Source: Ferrithrix thermotolerans DSM 19514
GTDB taxonomy: Bacteria > Actinomycetota > Acidimicrobiia > Acidimicrobiales > Ilumatobacteraceae
Reading direction: 5' to 3'
DNA: 8,549 bases
Assembly: GCA_945878705.1 (NCBI GenBank)
Contig: CAMCUE010000040.1
Location: 1 to 8,549, forward strand
Part shown: in pieces, positions 1 to 7,071 of the stretch
Layout: every line of letters starts with the position of its first letter
Position numbering within the stretch: the first letter of the stretch is position 1
Notes under the pieces: model-generated
Seen by the model: the letters and a program-made list of their open reading frames with translations, nothing else
What the model was told of the DNA's origin: nothing
The model's database searches: none
Position numbers and translations under genes: made by a program

Positions 1-29
1 GTGATAATTACTGGGTATTGCTTAACCAT
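1..29 (-). CDS. Start of a gene leaving the left edge (5' fragment, unknown product)
   Basis: Reading the minus strand from position 29 gives an ATG followed by an open frame, MVKQYPVII, that runs off the window. It starts only three bases after the TAA of the coiled-coil gene at 33-392, the tight spacing expected of co-transcribed genes, and similar to the other short same-strand gaps in this window. The hydrophobic PVII segment right after the start would fit the first beta strand of a Rossmann-like enzyme such as a glycosyltransferase, which would suit the locus. Nine residues cannot establish this. No strong Shine-Dalgarno sequence is seen; an AAAGTAAG stretch lies just upstream. The call rests on spacing and an open frame only. 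Confidence 0.4.
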
Positions 30-32
30 GGC

Positions 33-392
33 TTACTTTGATCGTAAAAACTGTGGAACCAAACTCCGGAGTTTTTGCTCTAGGCGATATGCGCGAGATG
101 CTTCTAGAAACTTAACTCGAATGCGGGCTTTGTCGCGTTGCATCAAGAACTTCTCTGCGCGAGCAGTCAGGGCAACTAATTCTGCCTGAATTTGAGCTCG
201 CTGGGCATTTGTGACGGCGAGATCACGAGTCAACTGTTCAATGCGACTGGCCATTGGTTTTCGTTCAAGAACGTATTGCGCAACTTTGGCTTCTGTGAAT
301 TGACTGAACGCGTCATATTTGTTGCGCACCGCATTGACTTCATTGATGACTTCGGTCAATAGTTTTTCGTAGTCTTGATCAGCAATGGTCAC
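33..392 (-). CDS. Small coiled-coil protein next to polysaccharide genes (hypothetical)
   Basis: The function is not recognised. The 119-residue product is highly charged and has no signal peptide or membrane segment. Residues about 48-98 have the heptad-like pattern and A/E/Q/R/L composition of a long coiled coil. It ends with a basic segment, S-R-A-Y-R-L (residues 99-104), followed by LEQKLRSLVPQFLRSK-type sequence. This resembles the S-x-[SAW]-[YW]-R-[LI] tail often found after coiled coils at the C-terminus of glycan-assembly methyltransferases and glycosyltransferases. Here it stands alone, without a catalytic domain. The start is GTG at 392; no in-frame ATG occurs before residue 47. It is divergent from the ligase-like gene at 470 and lies three bases upstream of the gene that leaves the window. 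A scaffold or chain-length role in glycan assembly is a guess. Confidence 0.7.
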   Translation of the reverse strand: MTIADQDYEKLLTEVINEVNAVRNKYDAFSQFTEAKVAQYVLERKPMASRIEQLTRDLAVTNAQRAQIQAELVALTARAEKFLMQRDKARIRVKFLEASRAYRLEQKLRSLVPQFLRSK

Positions 393-413
393 ATAGTCAT
401 TGTACTCAAGTTA

Positions 414-422
414 GTTATAGCA
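414..422 (-). promoter_or_regulatory. Candidate extended -10 promoter for the coiled-coil gene
   Basis: On the minus strand the 77-bp gap between the divergent genes contains TGCTATAAC, an extended -10 pattern (TGn plus TATAAC). It lies about 21 bases before the GTG at 392, which would leave a short leader. I found no good -35 hexamer at 16-18 bp. This is motif reading only. Confidence 0.3.
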
Positions 423-454
423 ATTAAGTCGTAAACGCTACTCATAAATGGGCT

Positions 455-458
455 GAGG
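455..458 (+). promoter_or_regulatory. Weak ribosome binding site for the O-antigen ligase-like gene
   Basis: GAGG lies 11 bases before the GTG at 470 and 14 bases before the next codon, ATG at 473. The spacing is slightly long for either start but favours the GTG. Both starts are in the same frame and differ by one residue. Confidence 0.35.
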
Positions 459-469
459 TAGATTCTTAA

Positions 470-1756
470 GTGATGAAATCGGCTCAAACAAATTATTTGC
501 GTTTCTGGTATTGGCTTGAGTATTTATATGTCGTGGTGTTGGTTGCAACCCTGACGCAAGGACCAGTCAATAAAATTTGGGAGGGCAGTAGCCAGATTGA
601 CTCGAGGGTAATTGAAATCACGAAATTTGCTACCTATCTGCTCGTGCAAGCACCAGCAGCGTTTCTACTTACTCGAAGGGGAATTTCGAAAAAACAGTTA
701 ACAGGGCCAGTAGGGGTATTGCTCGGTTTTGTTGGATGGATGTTGTTGTCAACGCTTTGGGCGACATCAAGTAGCAACACTATGTTTGAGGCCGTCACAC
801 TGGCTATGACTTGTTTTGCGGGTTTGTATGTTGCAACAAGCTTTACATTGGTGCAACAACTAAGTTTATTTTTCGTAGCGATGCAACCAGGTTTATTCTT
901 CTCGTGGTTTGCAGTTCGTCAAAACTGGTCATCGTCGATCCAAATTGAAGACGGAAACTGGGTCGGAATTTATTTCAATCGAAATTCTCTAGCACCTACG
1001 GCAGCCTTAGGGTTGCTTTGCGCAGCCGCTCTGGTATGGATCGTTTTAATTCGTCGTCCTAAACAGTGGCTGGCTTTCACTGCCGTTTTAGTAGCCCTAT
1101 TAATGTTTGATGGTTTAATGCTTTTGCGCAGTGGATCATCAACTTCGGTTGGAGCAATTTTAGTTTTCGGGACTGTATGGGCATTTTGGACAATTGTTCG
1201 CTGGTTAAAACGGCGAATGAATATTTCGCCACGACAAATGTTGCGAAGTGTCTACACCGGTTTTTTGGTTTCTCTAATTTTCGTTACGACACTCGTATTT
1301 TATTTTCAGCAAAGACTGCTTAATTTAGTAGGCAAGAAAATTGATTTCAATGGGCGAGAAGTCTTGTGGCGATATAGTTGGGATGGTTTTACTGACCGAC
1401 CAATAATCGGTTGGGGCTGGATGTCGGCGTGGCGAACGCAGGGATTCTTTAAGAAATATGAATTCTGGTGGTCGCTGACGAATAACTATTGGTCGCATAG
1501 CGCGATGATGGATGTTCTTCTTGGTGGCGGAGTAATCGGAGCAACCTTGTTAGTTGTTGTGATTGTCTGGAGTGGAGCGCAACAACTTGAACGGGTTTAT
1601 ACCCAAACAGCAGGACAGTGGACATTCGCCGCTACTTGGTTTGTGATCGCGGCGTCAACGCAAGAGAGTTTTATTATCGGCAACCATTTTTTGTGGTTGT
1701 TGCTCGTTGCTTCAATGACTGGCGTTAAAGACGATACAAGTATTGGTCTTGACTAA
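470..1756 (+). CDS. O-antigen ligase / Wzy polymerase-like membrane protein
   Basis: A 428-residue polytopic membrane protein with roughly ten or more hydrophobic segments, the usual size for the O-antigen ligase/polymerase superfamily (Wzy, WaaL, ExoQ; PF04932-type). Family-like landmarks are GIYFNRNSLAP at 166-176, the small-residue segment LRSGSSTS at 219-226, GREVLW at 295-300 followed by PIIGWGW at 311-317, and a histidine (H343) in a loop just before a GGGVIG helix. This matches the 'R..lW....f...P.fG.G ... H ... G..G' layout of the family. The role would be polymerisation or transfer of undecaprenyl-linked glycan outside the cytoplasmic membrane. Sequence alone does not separate polymerase from ligase; the neighbouring chain-length protein favours polymerase. 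The start is GTG at 470 or ATG at 473. It ends three bases from the convergent dehydratase gene, with no terminator seen between them. Confidence 0.82.
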   Translation: MMKSAQTNYLRFWYWLEYLYVVVLVATLTQGPVNKIWEGSSQIDSRVIEITKFATYLLVQAPAAFLLTRRGISKKQLTGPVGVLLGFVGWMLLSTLWATSSSNTMFEAVTLAMTCFAGLYVATSFTLVQQLSLFFVAMQPGLFFSWFAVRQNWSSSIQIEDGNWVGIYFNRNSLAPTAALGLLCAAALVWIVLIRRPKQWLAFTAVLVALLMFDGLMLLRSGSSTSVGAILVFGTVWAFWTIVRWLKRRMNISPRQMLRSVYTGFLVSLIFVTTLVFYFQQRLLNLVGKKIDFNGREVLWRYSWDGFTDRPIIGWGWMSAWRTQGFFKKYEFWWSLTNNYWSHSAMMDVLLGGGVIGATLLVVVIVWSGAQQLERVYTQTAGQWTFAATWFVIAASTQESFIIGNHFLWLLLVASMTGVKDDTSIGLD

Positions 1757-1759
1757 ATA

Positions 1760-3610
1760 TTATTGTTCCTGTAAAAGTCTGATCATTAGTTCTCGAGAGT
1801 CGCTGGGGTTTTCTACAACACTTGTTTGATCAATTGCTTTGACCAAAACATGTGAAATCAATGGATGACGAGGGCGCTCGTCTGTCTCGCCGTCAGCAAA
1901 GAGTTCCTCGTGAACTTTTTCTCCGACTCGAAGTCCAACAACTTCAATCTTGATTGGCTTTCCACTATTTTTAACAAGTTGCTCAGCAACATCATGAATA
2001 TTTACTGGCTTACCCATATCAAGAACCAACACCTCACCTGTCTGACCAATTGCACCTGCTTGAACGACCAATTGCACTGCCTCAGAAATTGTCATGAAAT
2101 AACGAGTAACACCGCGATGTGTAACAGTTATAGGTCCACCCTTAGTAATTTGATCTCGGAAAGACATCAGCACACTTCCACGCGAACCTAAAACATTGCC
2201 GAAGCGAACTGAAATATATTTGCCAGGCCCCGAACTAAAAGCAAAAGCAGCGGTGAGACGCTCGGCGATTCGCTTTGAGAATCCGAGAACACTGATCGGA
2301 TTAGCAGCCTTATCAGTTGAAATATTGACAAAAATTTCGACGCCAGCACGTTGAGCAGCAGTAAGCATCGTGAGTGTGCCGAGCACATTGGTTTGGTATG
2401 CCTCGTGCGGGTATCGCTCTAATAACGGTAGGTGTTTTAGCGCCGCCGCGTGAAAGACGACTTGTGGTTTTCGTGTTTCAAAAATTTCGTTGATTGCTTT
2501 TTTGTCTCTCAGATCGGCGAGCACCGTCTGAGGAGTGTCAAGCAGAGCGCGACCATAAATCGAGAGCTGAACTTCGTGTAACGCACTTTCGTCACGATCA
2601 AGCATGATTAATTCGCCAGGGTTGAACTTGACCAATTGTCGACATAGTTCACTACCGATACTTCCGCCGGCTCCAGTTACAAGCACGCGGCGGTTAACAA
2701 GATATTGCGAAATCTCGTCAAGATTAATTTTAACGCGTCGTCTGCCGAGGAGGTCTTCGTCAGTCAAATCACGAATATCTGCTGTATCAACTTCGCGGTC
2801 ATCGAGACTTTGCACAACGGGGAGAATCTTCACCTCAAGTTTGGACTGACGTGCAAGTTCAACAATTTCACCGACCACTGTCGAGTCGGCAGATGGAATT
2901 GCAATCAGCAGTGTTGAAGCGCCAGTTCGCTGGGCGACTTTGGCGATTTCGTCTCGTCCACCAAGTACGGGAACACCAGAAATACGCAACCGATGAGTTT
3001 TTGAATTGTCGTCCAGGAAGGCGACTGGCAGATAAATCGAGTTTGGATTACGAAGCATTGTGTTGACGATTTGAATTCCGCCTTCACCTGCACCATAAAT
3101 AATCAGTTTTGTCGAGTTATGCGCGGATGGTCTGCGCAATTGTTCGCGCACGAGTCGCCATGTGTAACGACTTGCCGTCGTAAAGAATAAGCCAAAAATT
3201 CCGCCAGCGATAATCGCACTTCGTGGAAACGCATCTACCGATGTGTCTAGAAAACGAATTCCCATAAGCACAATTGTGGTAATTAATGCCGAAAGAATCA
3301 AGCCCTTAACTTCATCAAAACTTCCGTATCGCCAGCGTCGACGATAAATGCCAACGATGTATCCGGTAATGGCTTGGACAACTGAAACCACCGGTAAGAC
3401 CCGAATGAGAGTGCTTTGCACTACTCCACGAATATCGACTTCACCCTGAAGGTATGAGCGCATCACTAGAGCAATTGCTACAGCCAATACCCATGCCAAA
3501 ATATCTAAAACAAACTGAGCGACACTTGTTATCGAGTGAAAGCTTTTTGAATTACCAAATCGCTCTGCTGTTAACCAAATGCGGTTGCGCGAAGTTTGCT
3601 TTGCTTCCAT
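1760..3610 (-). CDS. Membrane-anchored nucleotide-sugar 4,6-dehydratase (CapD/WbpM/PglF type)
   Basis: A full-length 616-residue protein of the long FlaA1/WbpM class. It has four probable membrane helices near 30-50, 68-88, 103-120 and 131-146. A first nucleotide-binding fold follows (GAGEGG at 173-178), then the catalytic extended SDR domain with GAGGSIG at 313-319, HAAALKHLP from 387, STDK at 431-434 and RFGNVLGSRGSV further on. Members convert UDP-GlcNAc (or a similar UDP-HexNAc) to the 4-keto-6-deoxy sugar with bound NAD. The T-D-K triad corresponds to the residues described as catalytic in PglF. The YxxxK tyrosine position holds leucine (L442-x3-K446) where WbpM-type enzymes usually have methionine; I recall 'SVLGxSK' as usual in actinobacterial members. 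The ATG at 3610 lies six bases after the stop of the Wzz-like gene, so the two form an operon. The exact sugar product cannot be read. Confidence 0.9.
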   Translation of the reverse strand: MEAKQTSRNRIWLTAERFGNSKSFHSITSVAQFVLDILAWVLAVAIALVMRSYLQGEVDIRGVVQSTLIRVLPVVSVVQAITGYIVGIYRRRWRYGSFDEVKGLILSALITTIVLMGIRFLDTSVDAFPRSAIIAGGIFGLFFTTASRYTWRLVREQLRRPSAHNSTKLIIYGAGEGGIQIVNTMLRNPNSIYLPVAFLDDNSKTHRLRISGVPVLGGRDEIAKVAQRTGASTLLIAIPSADSTVVGEIVELARQSKLEVKILPVVQSLDDREVDTADIRDLTDEDLLGRRRVKINLDEISQYLVNRRVLVTGAGGSIGSELCRQLVKFNPGELIMLDRDESALHEVQLSIYGRALLDTPQTVLADLRDKKAINEIFETRKPQVVFHAAALKHLPLLERYPHEAYQTNVLGTLTMLTAAQRAGVEIFVNISTDKAANPISVLGFSKRIAERLTAAFAFSSGPGKYISVRFGNVLGSRGSVLMSFRDQITKGGPITVTHRGVTRYFMTISEAVQLVVQAGAIGQTGEVLVLDMGKPVNIHDVAEQLVKNSGKPIKIEVVGLRVGEKVHEELFADGETDERPRHPLISHVLVKAIDQTSVVENPSDSRELMIRLLQEQ

Positions 3611-3616
3611 GGATTT

Positions 3617-4882
3617 TTAGCCGACTAGGACAACACCGAGAATTGTGTTTCCAGATTTCTCAACCACGGTCCACGCATATTGCAACTCAGTGGTCTCGCT
3701 GTGATGCTTATTCGCCAGTAAAATAATTGGTGAGTCAGTTGCCGGAGCAAGTGCTTTTGCATCCAAAGACTGGATTTGACCAGCAAAAATAACATCGCAC
3801 GACAGAATTTTTTTCAAATCTTTAACTTTTTGTTTGCCGTCTTCAAGCGACCCAATTTGGATAATCCGTAAGGCAGTTGATTTTTTTATTGTGTGCACGC
3901 CTTTAATCGCCGCGGCGAGGTGTTGGAGAGAACTCGCCTTGCTTTTAGTTGACAAAACTCCAAGAAATTGTTTGTAGCCGACAAGATTTACTAACTGCTT
4001 GGCACTTCTGATCTTCCCGTCGCTAAAGATTAATTGAAGCAAAATTAGACATCCAATAATTAGCCCGATCATCAAACCAAACATATATGTAGATTTTTTG
4101 ACCGTCGTAATTTGTTCGCCACCAAAATATTCTTGTTCGAAAACAAGCTTTAGTTCGCCTGTTGTAAGTTCAATTGATTTCTGGAGCGCTTCTCGTTGTA
4201 GTTGCAACTGTTCCAGGGCAGCAGTTGAAATATTTTTTGGAGAAGAAATTAATGAGTCAATTAACTTGATTGAATTTTGTAGACCCGCTTTGGTTGCATC
4301 TGCGCGAATCGAGACCAACTTCGCCGCGTAAGCATCGATTACTTTTTGACAATTAATCGGATCAGTTTCTGTGCACGAAAATGAATACGACGAGCTTCCG
4401 AATGAAACAAAAGAAAATCTATTTTTGCCTTCGCTGCCTTGTGAAGAAGTAAGTGAAAAGTTTGGCTCAGATCGAACCACATTAATGTCAACTGGACCAT
4501 CGATATTTGCCAAGAGCTGCGCCTTAGTAGTGTCACTGAGTAAGTTTGAGAGTTGGTTTGCTTCGCTCGGGAATGGACGAATCAGAGATGGGTCAAGCCC
4601 GACAATTGAAAGTGGACCGGCCTCATCAAGGGGCTCAAATGCCTGTGTCTTTGTGAAATATCGTGGTGAGGTTTGCAGATCTGACTCTTGCCAAAACATG
4701 AAAGCCAGACCGATCAACATTGTGACTGGGACTATCCACCACTTTCGAGAAATAACCCGAAGTATCAAAGCAGAATCAAACGAATAACTTCTCTTGGTTT
4801 CTAATGGAGTCACAAATATTAAGGCTATCAGTGAGATAGTTTGCGCAATATCGTTTGCACTGTGTGAGATACCGTTAAACAC
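3617..4882 (-). CDS. Wzz-like chain-length regulator with degenerate BY-kinase-like C-terminus
   Basis: With the longest start (GTG, 4882) the product has 421 residues. A first membrane helix near 48-64 and a second near 266-286 bracket an extracytoplasmic domain with helical, coiled-coil-like sequence at about 200-245 and a cysteine pair (C170, C178) that could form a disulfide. After the second helix comes DGKIRSAKQL...LGVL (288-310), the usual Wzz/BY-kinase junction. Residues 336-421 resemble a tyrosine-kinase scaffold (strand, IGSLEDGK, and a final ILGVVLVG). However, the Walker A GxxxxGK[ST] is missing, and I see no Walker A' or tyrosine cluster. It therefore probably regulates glycan chain length without kinase activity. 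A better start may be GTG at 4813 (398 residues): it removes a poorly conserved-looking leader and leaves a normal divergent control region. Neither start has a clear ribosome binding site. It is the first gene of an operon with the dehydratase. Confidence 0.75.
   Translation of the reverse strand: MFNGISHSANDIAQTISLIALIFVTPLETKRSYSFDSALILRVISRKWWIVPVTMLIGLAFMFWQESDLQTSPRYFTKTQAFEPLDEAGPLSIVGLDPSLIRPFPSEANQLSNLLSDTTKAQLLANIDGPVDINVVRSEPNFSLTSSQGSEGKNRFSFVSFGSSSYSFSCTETDPINCQKVIDAYAAKLVSIRADATKAGLQNSIKLIDSLISSPKNISTAALEQLQLQREALQKSIELTTGELKLVFEQEYFGGEQITTVKKSTYMFGLMIGLIIGCLILLQLIFSDGKIRSAKQLVNLVGYKQFLGVLSTKSKASSLQHLAAAIKGVHTIKKSTALRIIQIGSLEDGKQKVKDLKKILSCDVIFAGQIQSLDAKALAPATDSPIILLANKHHSETTELQYAWTVVEKSGNTILGVVLVG
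4831..4871. repeat. Nested short direct repeats in A-B-B'-A order
   Basis: GTGAGATA occurs at 4831-4838 and exactly again at 4864-4871, 33 bp apart, close to three helical turns. Between them lie GTTTGCGC (4839-4846) and GTTTGCAC (4853-4860), 14 bp apart and differing at one base. The arrangement sits in the divergent promoter region and could be paired binding sites for a regulator. It could also be chance in a short AT-rich spacer. Confidence 0.4.
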
Positions 4883-4910
4883 GCGACTGTATTGATCGCA
4901 GTGCGTAAAC

Positions 4911-4916
4911 AGGGAG
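4911..4916 (+). promoter_or_regulatory. Ribosome binding site of the 2OG-Fe(II) oxygenase gene
   Basis: AGGGAG ends ten bases before the ATG at 4927. It is the best Shine-Dalgarno match in the window and fixes this start; most other genes here have weak or no visible site. Confidence 0.6.
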
Positions 4917-4926
4917 AATTTTAAAA

Positions 4927-5511
4927 ATGGTTACAGACTTTGAACATCTTTTCGGTTATCAAGATGTCGTCGATAGTTCTTCCGATCTAGAAAAAGTCGG
5001 TGACGAACTTTTAGTTTTATCCTGCTGGACATCGGAGTTTTGTTCTCTAATCATTCGGGCGACTCAAGCTGCAGGTTGTTTTGCACCAACTGCAGGCGAC
5101 CCAGTGCCAGGACATGAAGTCTCGTTGGCACTAATCAGTCCGCGACTTTTTGAGAATATCCAAAATGACTTTGGCATGCGAATTTGGCCACAACTACAAC
5201 AGCACTGGCCGCTAATCGACTACCACGGAATCCAAGACATATTTGTGATTAAGTTCGAGGTTGGTCAGCAACAAGAATTGCGACTGCATCATGATATTGC
5301 CCAAGTATCTGCGAGTATCAAACTCAATAATGATTACGAAGGTGCAGAACTTGAGTTTCCGCGTCAGAAATATTCAAATCGTGAAATACCGGTCGGTCAT
5401 ATGTTGGCTTGGCCAAGTTTGGTGACACATCCACATCGCAGTTCACCAATAGTTAGTGGCGTAAAGTACAGCGCAACAGTTTGGTTTGAACTGCCGATTG
5501 TTAATAGTTAG
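4927..5511 (+). CDS. 2-oxoglutarate/Fe(II)-dependent oxygenase, prolyl 4-hydroxylase-like
   Basis: A 194-residue soluble protein with the complete double-stranded beta-helix signature of P4H/PLOD-type oxygenases. The iron ligands are H121-x-D123 (in LHHD) and H170. H170 is followed by P at +4, G178 at +8 and K180 at +10, the same spacing as the prolyl 4-hydroxylase 'H..xPxxxGxK' segment; K180 would bind the 2-oxoglutarate C5 carboxylate. Between the ligands is LNNDYEGAELEF (133-144), matching the family's 'LN.dfeGGel.F'. The family uses O2, Fe(II) and 2-oxoglutarate to hydroxylate a protein side chain or small molecule; the substrate here cannot be read. It has its own ribosome binding site, is divergent from the Wzz-like gene, and is convergent (3-bp gap) with the MBL-Rieske gene. 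All catalytic residues are present, so it should be active. Confidence 0.87.
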   Translation: MVTDFEHLFGYQDVVDSSSDLEKVGDELLVLSCWTSEFCSLIIRATQAAGCFAPTAGDPVPGHEVSLALISPRLFENIQNDFGMRIWPQLQQHWPLIDYHGIQDIFVIKFEVGQQQELRLHHDIAQVSASIKLNNDYEGAELEFPRQKYSNREIPVGHMLAWPSLVTHPHRSSPIVSGVKYSATVWFELPIVNS

Positions 5512-5514
5512 GGT

Positions 5515-7065
5515 TTAAATAGTTCGGCGCCTGACGCGAAGTGGGCGATTTTCTGCGTTAAGACAGTGACCGTCTTTCAGGTCAAATCGCCAACCATGCA
5601 ATGAGCAAGTTAATTCGCTGCCATTTATCTCTCCGAATATTGAAAGATCTGCTTCGCGATGTGGACATTTTCTTTGCATTACGTATTCACCGAGTTCAAT
5701 TTCATCGCTTAATTCTGAATTCACACCTCGTCGTCGGGCAGCCTCACTTTCTGTGCGTCGCATGCGGTCGACGGAAAGACTTTTAAAAAAGTTATATAAA
5801 TATTCGTTGAATTCTCCAGAACGCCAAGCAGAAAATCGGCAAGACAAGAAAAATGAGTTAGACCAATCGACGGCATGTTGGCTGACGACTTTCTCAAGTA
5901 AATCTCTAGGGATTGTAAAACTGAAACCTAATGGTTGATTAGAAAATTTTTCAACTTTGCCAGTTGGAAAGTTGACCAAAATGTCAAGATCATCTGTTTT
6001 TATTAAACAACAGGCCCCGATTGCTTTGCACAGTGTCGGGGCTAAAGCCATCAGCGGTTCAAACCACGTTTGAATTGTTGAGGTCAAATCAGTACGACCA
6101 ACAGCCCAGCGCTGTTTTTCGACAACTAACCAATCTGCCCAGTCTGTTTGATATTTGCGGAGGTACTGTTCCTTTTCTGCGAAAATTTTTTCGACATCGA
6201 TGTCTTTTGGGTGAGTGATTGAAATTGTCTTAGGTGAGATGTCAATCACGGTGCCGGGGACTGCAAGGATGTCGTTGTTGCGCTGAATCTTGCCTAGCCG
6301 CTCAAGAAACTTTGTTTGGTCAGGAAAAATTGAAATTTCGTCGCCGGTTATGAAATTCAAGTGGAATAAAGACTCATCAAGAAAACATGGCGGTCCGGCT
6401 GAGGGCACTACTGCTCTGGCATTTAGAGTTTCGACATATTTGAGGGCGCGAGCAAATTGACTTTCAACTTTTGCCTTAGCGAGACGATGCTTCGTCTCAT
6501 GATCATCGTCATAAACCATCGGATACCAAATTGCTCCGCTGTATTGCAACCAATGCAAATCAACGGGGCCGTGTTTTAGCAGTGCTTCAAGATCTCCAGT
6601 TCGACAGTCGTTTTGATTTACCAGTCGTGTTTCACCATCACTTACAACAAGTGCCGAGTCGCCACCGGGCCCATCTGTAATTGAAGTTTCAACATGAATT
6701 GCGATTTTTGTTCGTGAATCGATTTGCAACTCTTCACCGTGAACAGTTTTTAGGAAATTTTTGAATCCAAGATCGGTTAATCGGCGCTCAAGTTCATGAC
6801 TTGGGAAATCAGGAAGCAAGACGACAACATCCCGACTTACATTTTCTCTTAAAAAGGCTTCGTCGAAATGGTCGCCATGAATATGCGATATATATAGGTG
6901 AGTCGGTGATTCAATTTCTGCGAGCAAATCTTTTGACAACTGATCATTTCGTGGAAAAACGAACCATGAGCCAAAAAATGCTGGGACAAACCACGGGTCG
7001 CAAAGAATTCTCGACTCTCCAGAATTGATCAGAATCCCGGCGTGTCCAAGCGAGACTGCTCGCAT
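5515..7065 (-). CDS. Metallo-beta-lactamase-fold protein with C-terminal Rieske [2Fe-2S] domain
   Basis: A 516-residue soluble protein. Residues 1 to about 250 form an MBL fold: LGHAG (6-10), DPW (23-25), and H61-x-H63-x-D65-H66. A second-site aspartate may be D153 in NQND (150-153). The usual third histidine is not evident where UlaG-like enzymes have it (around 125-130, VETSITD). The C-terminus is a Rieske domain with C467-P-H469, 17 residues, then C487-S-L-H490, all four cluster ligands intact. I recall M. tuberculosis Rv3818 as similar in length and architecture; its function is not known to me. Vertebrate CMP-Neu5Ac hydroxylase (CMAH) joins the same two domain types in the opposite order. 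A redox or hydroxylating role is therefore possible, and an electron donor would be needed. The ATG at 7065 follows the upstream DUF gene's stop by six bases, indicating an operon; there is no clear ribosome binding site. Confidence 0.85.
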   Translation of the reverse strand: MRAVSLGHAGILINSGESRILCDPWFVPAFFGSWFVFPRNDQLSKDLLAEIESPTHLYISHIHGDHFDEAFLRENVSRDVVVLLPDFPSHELERRLTDLGFKNFLKTVHGEELQIDSRTKIAIHVETSITDGPGGDSALVVSDGETRLVNQNDCRTGDLEALLKHGPVDLHWLQYSGAIWYPMVYDDDHETKHRLAKAKVESQFARALKYVETLNARAVVPSAGPPCFLDESLFHLNFITGDEISIFPDQTKFLERLGKIQRNNDILAVPGTVIDISPKTISITHPKDIDVEKIFAEKEQYLRKYQTDWADWLVVEKQRWAVGRTDLTSTIQTWFEPLMALAPTLCKAIGACCLIKTDDLDILVNFPTGKVEKFSNQPLGFSFTIPRDLLEKVVSQHAVDWSNSFFLSCRFSAWRSGEFNEYLYNFFKSLSVDRMRRTESEAARRRGVNSELSDEIELGEYVMQRKCPHREADLSIFGEINGSELTCSLHGWRFDLKDGHCLNAENRPLRVRRRTI

Positions 7066-7071
7066 ATTTAT

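Larger units (their letters stand above)
4814..4926. promoter_or_regulatory. Probable divergent control region (Wzz-like gene / oxygenase gene)
   Basis: If the Wzz-like gene begins at GTG 4813, these 113 bases are the only spacer between two divergent transcription units. The region contains ordered short repeats (see the entry for 4831-4871), the palindrome TTGCGCAA at 4841-4848, and the inverted repeat CTATC (4825-4829) / GATAG (4835-4839). A TTGCAC at 4855-4860 looks like a -35 element for the oxygenase, but no good -10 follows at 16-18 bp. Operator function is inferred from the symmetry alone. Confidence 0.4.

Noticed and set aside
1..189. Plus-strand open frame starting at the left edge
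   Set aside because: It overlaps the coiled-coil gene on the opposite strand; composition and lack of any motif point to a shadow.
1865..2191. 108-residue plus-strand open frame
   Set aside because: It lies antisense to the conserved C-terminal part of the dehydratase, and its product is low in recognisable structure.
1760..3610. Loss of the catalytic tyrosine (L442) in the dehydratase as a sign of inactivity
   Set aside because: Long WbpM/PglF-type enzymes normally lack tyrosine here and use the T-D-K residues, which are intact (432-434).
4371..4787. 138-residue plus-strand open frame
   Set aside because: It lies wholly opposite the Wzz-like gene, shows no recognisable domain and has no ribosome binding site; it is an antisense shadow.
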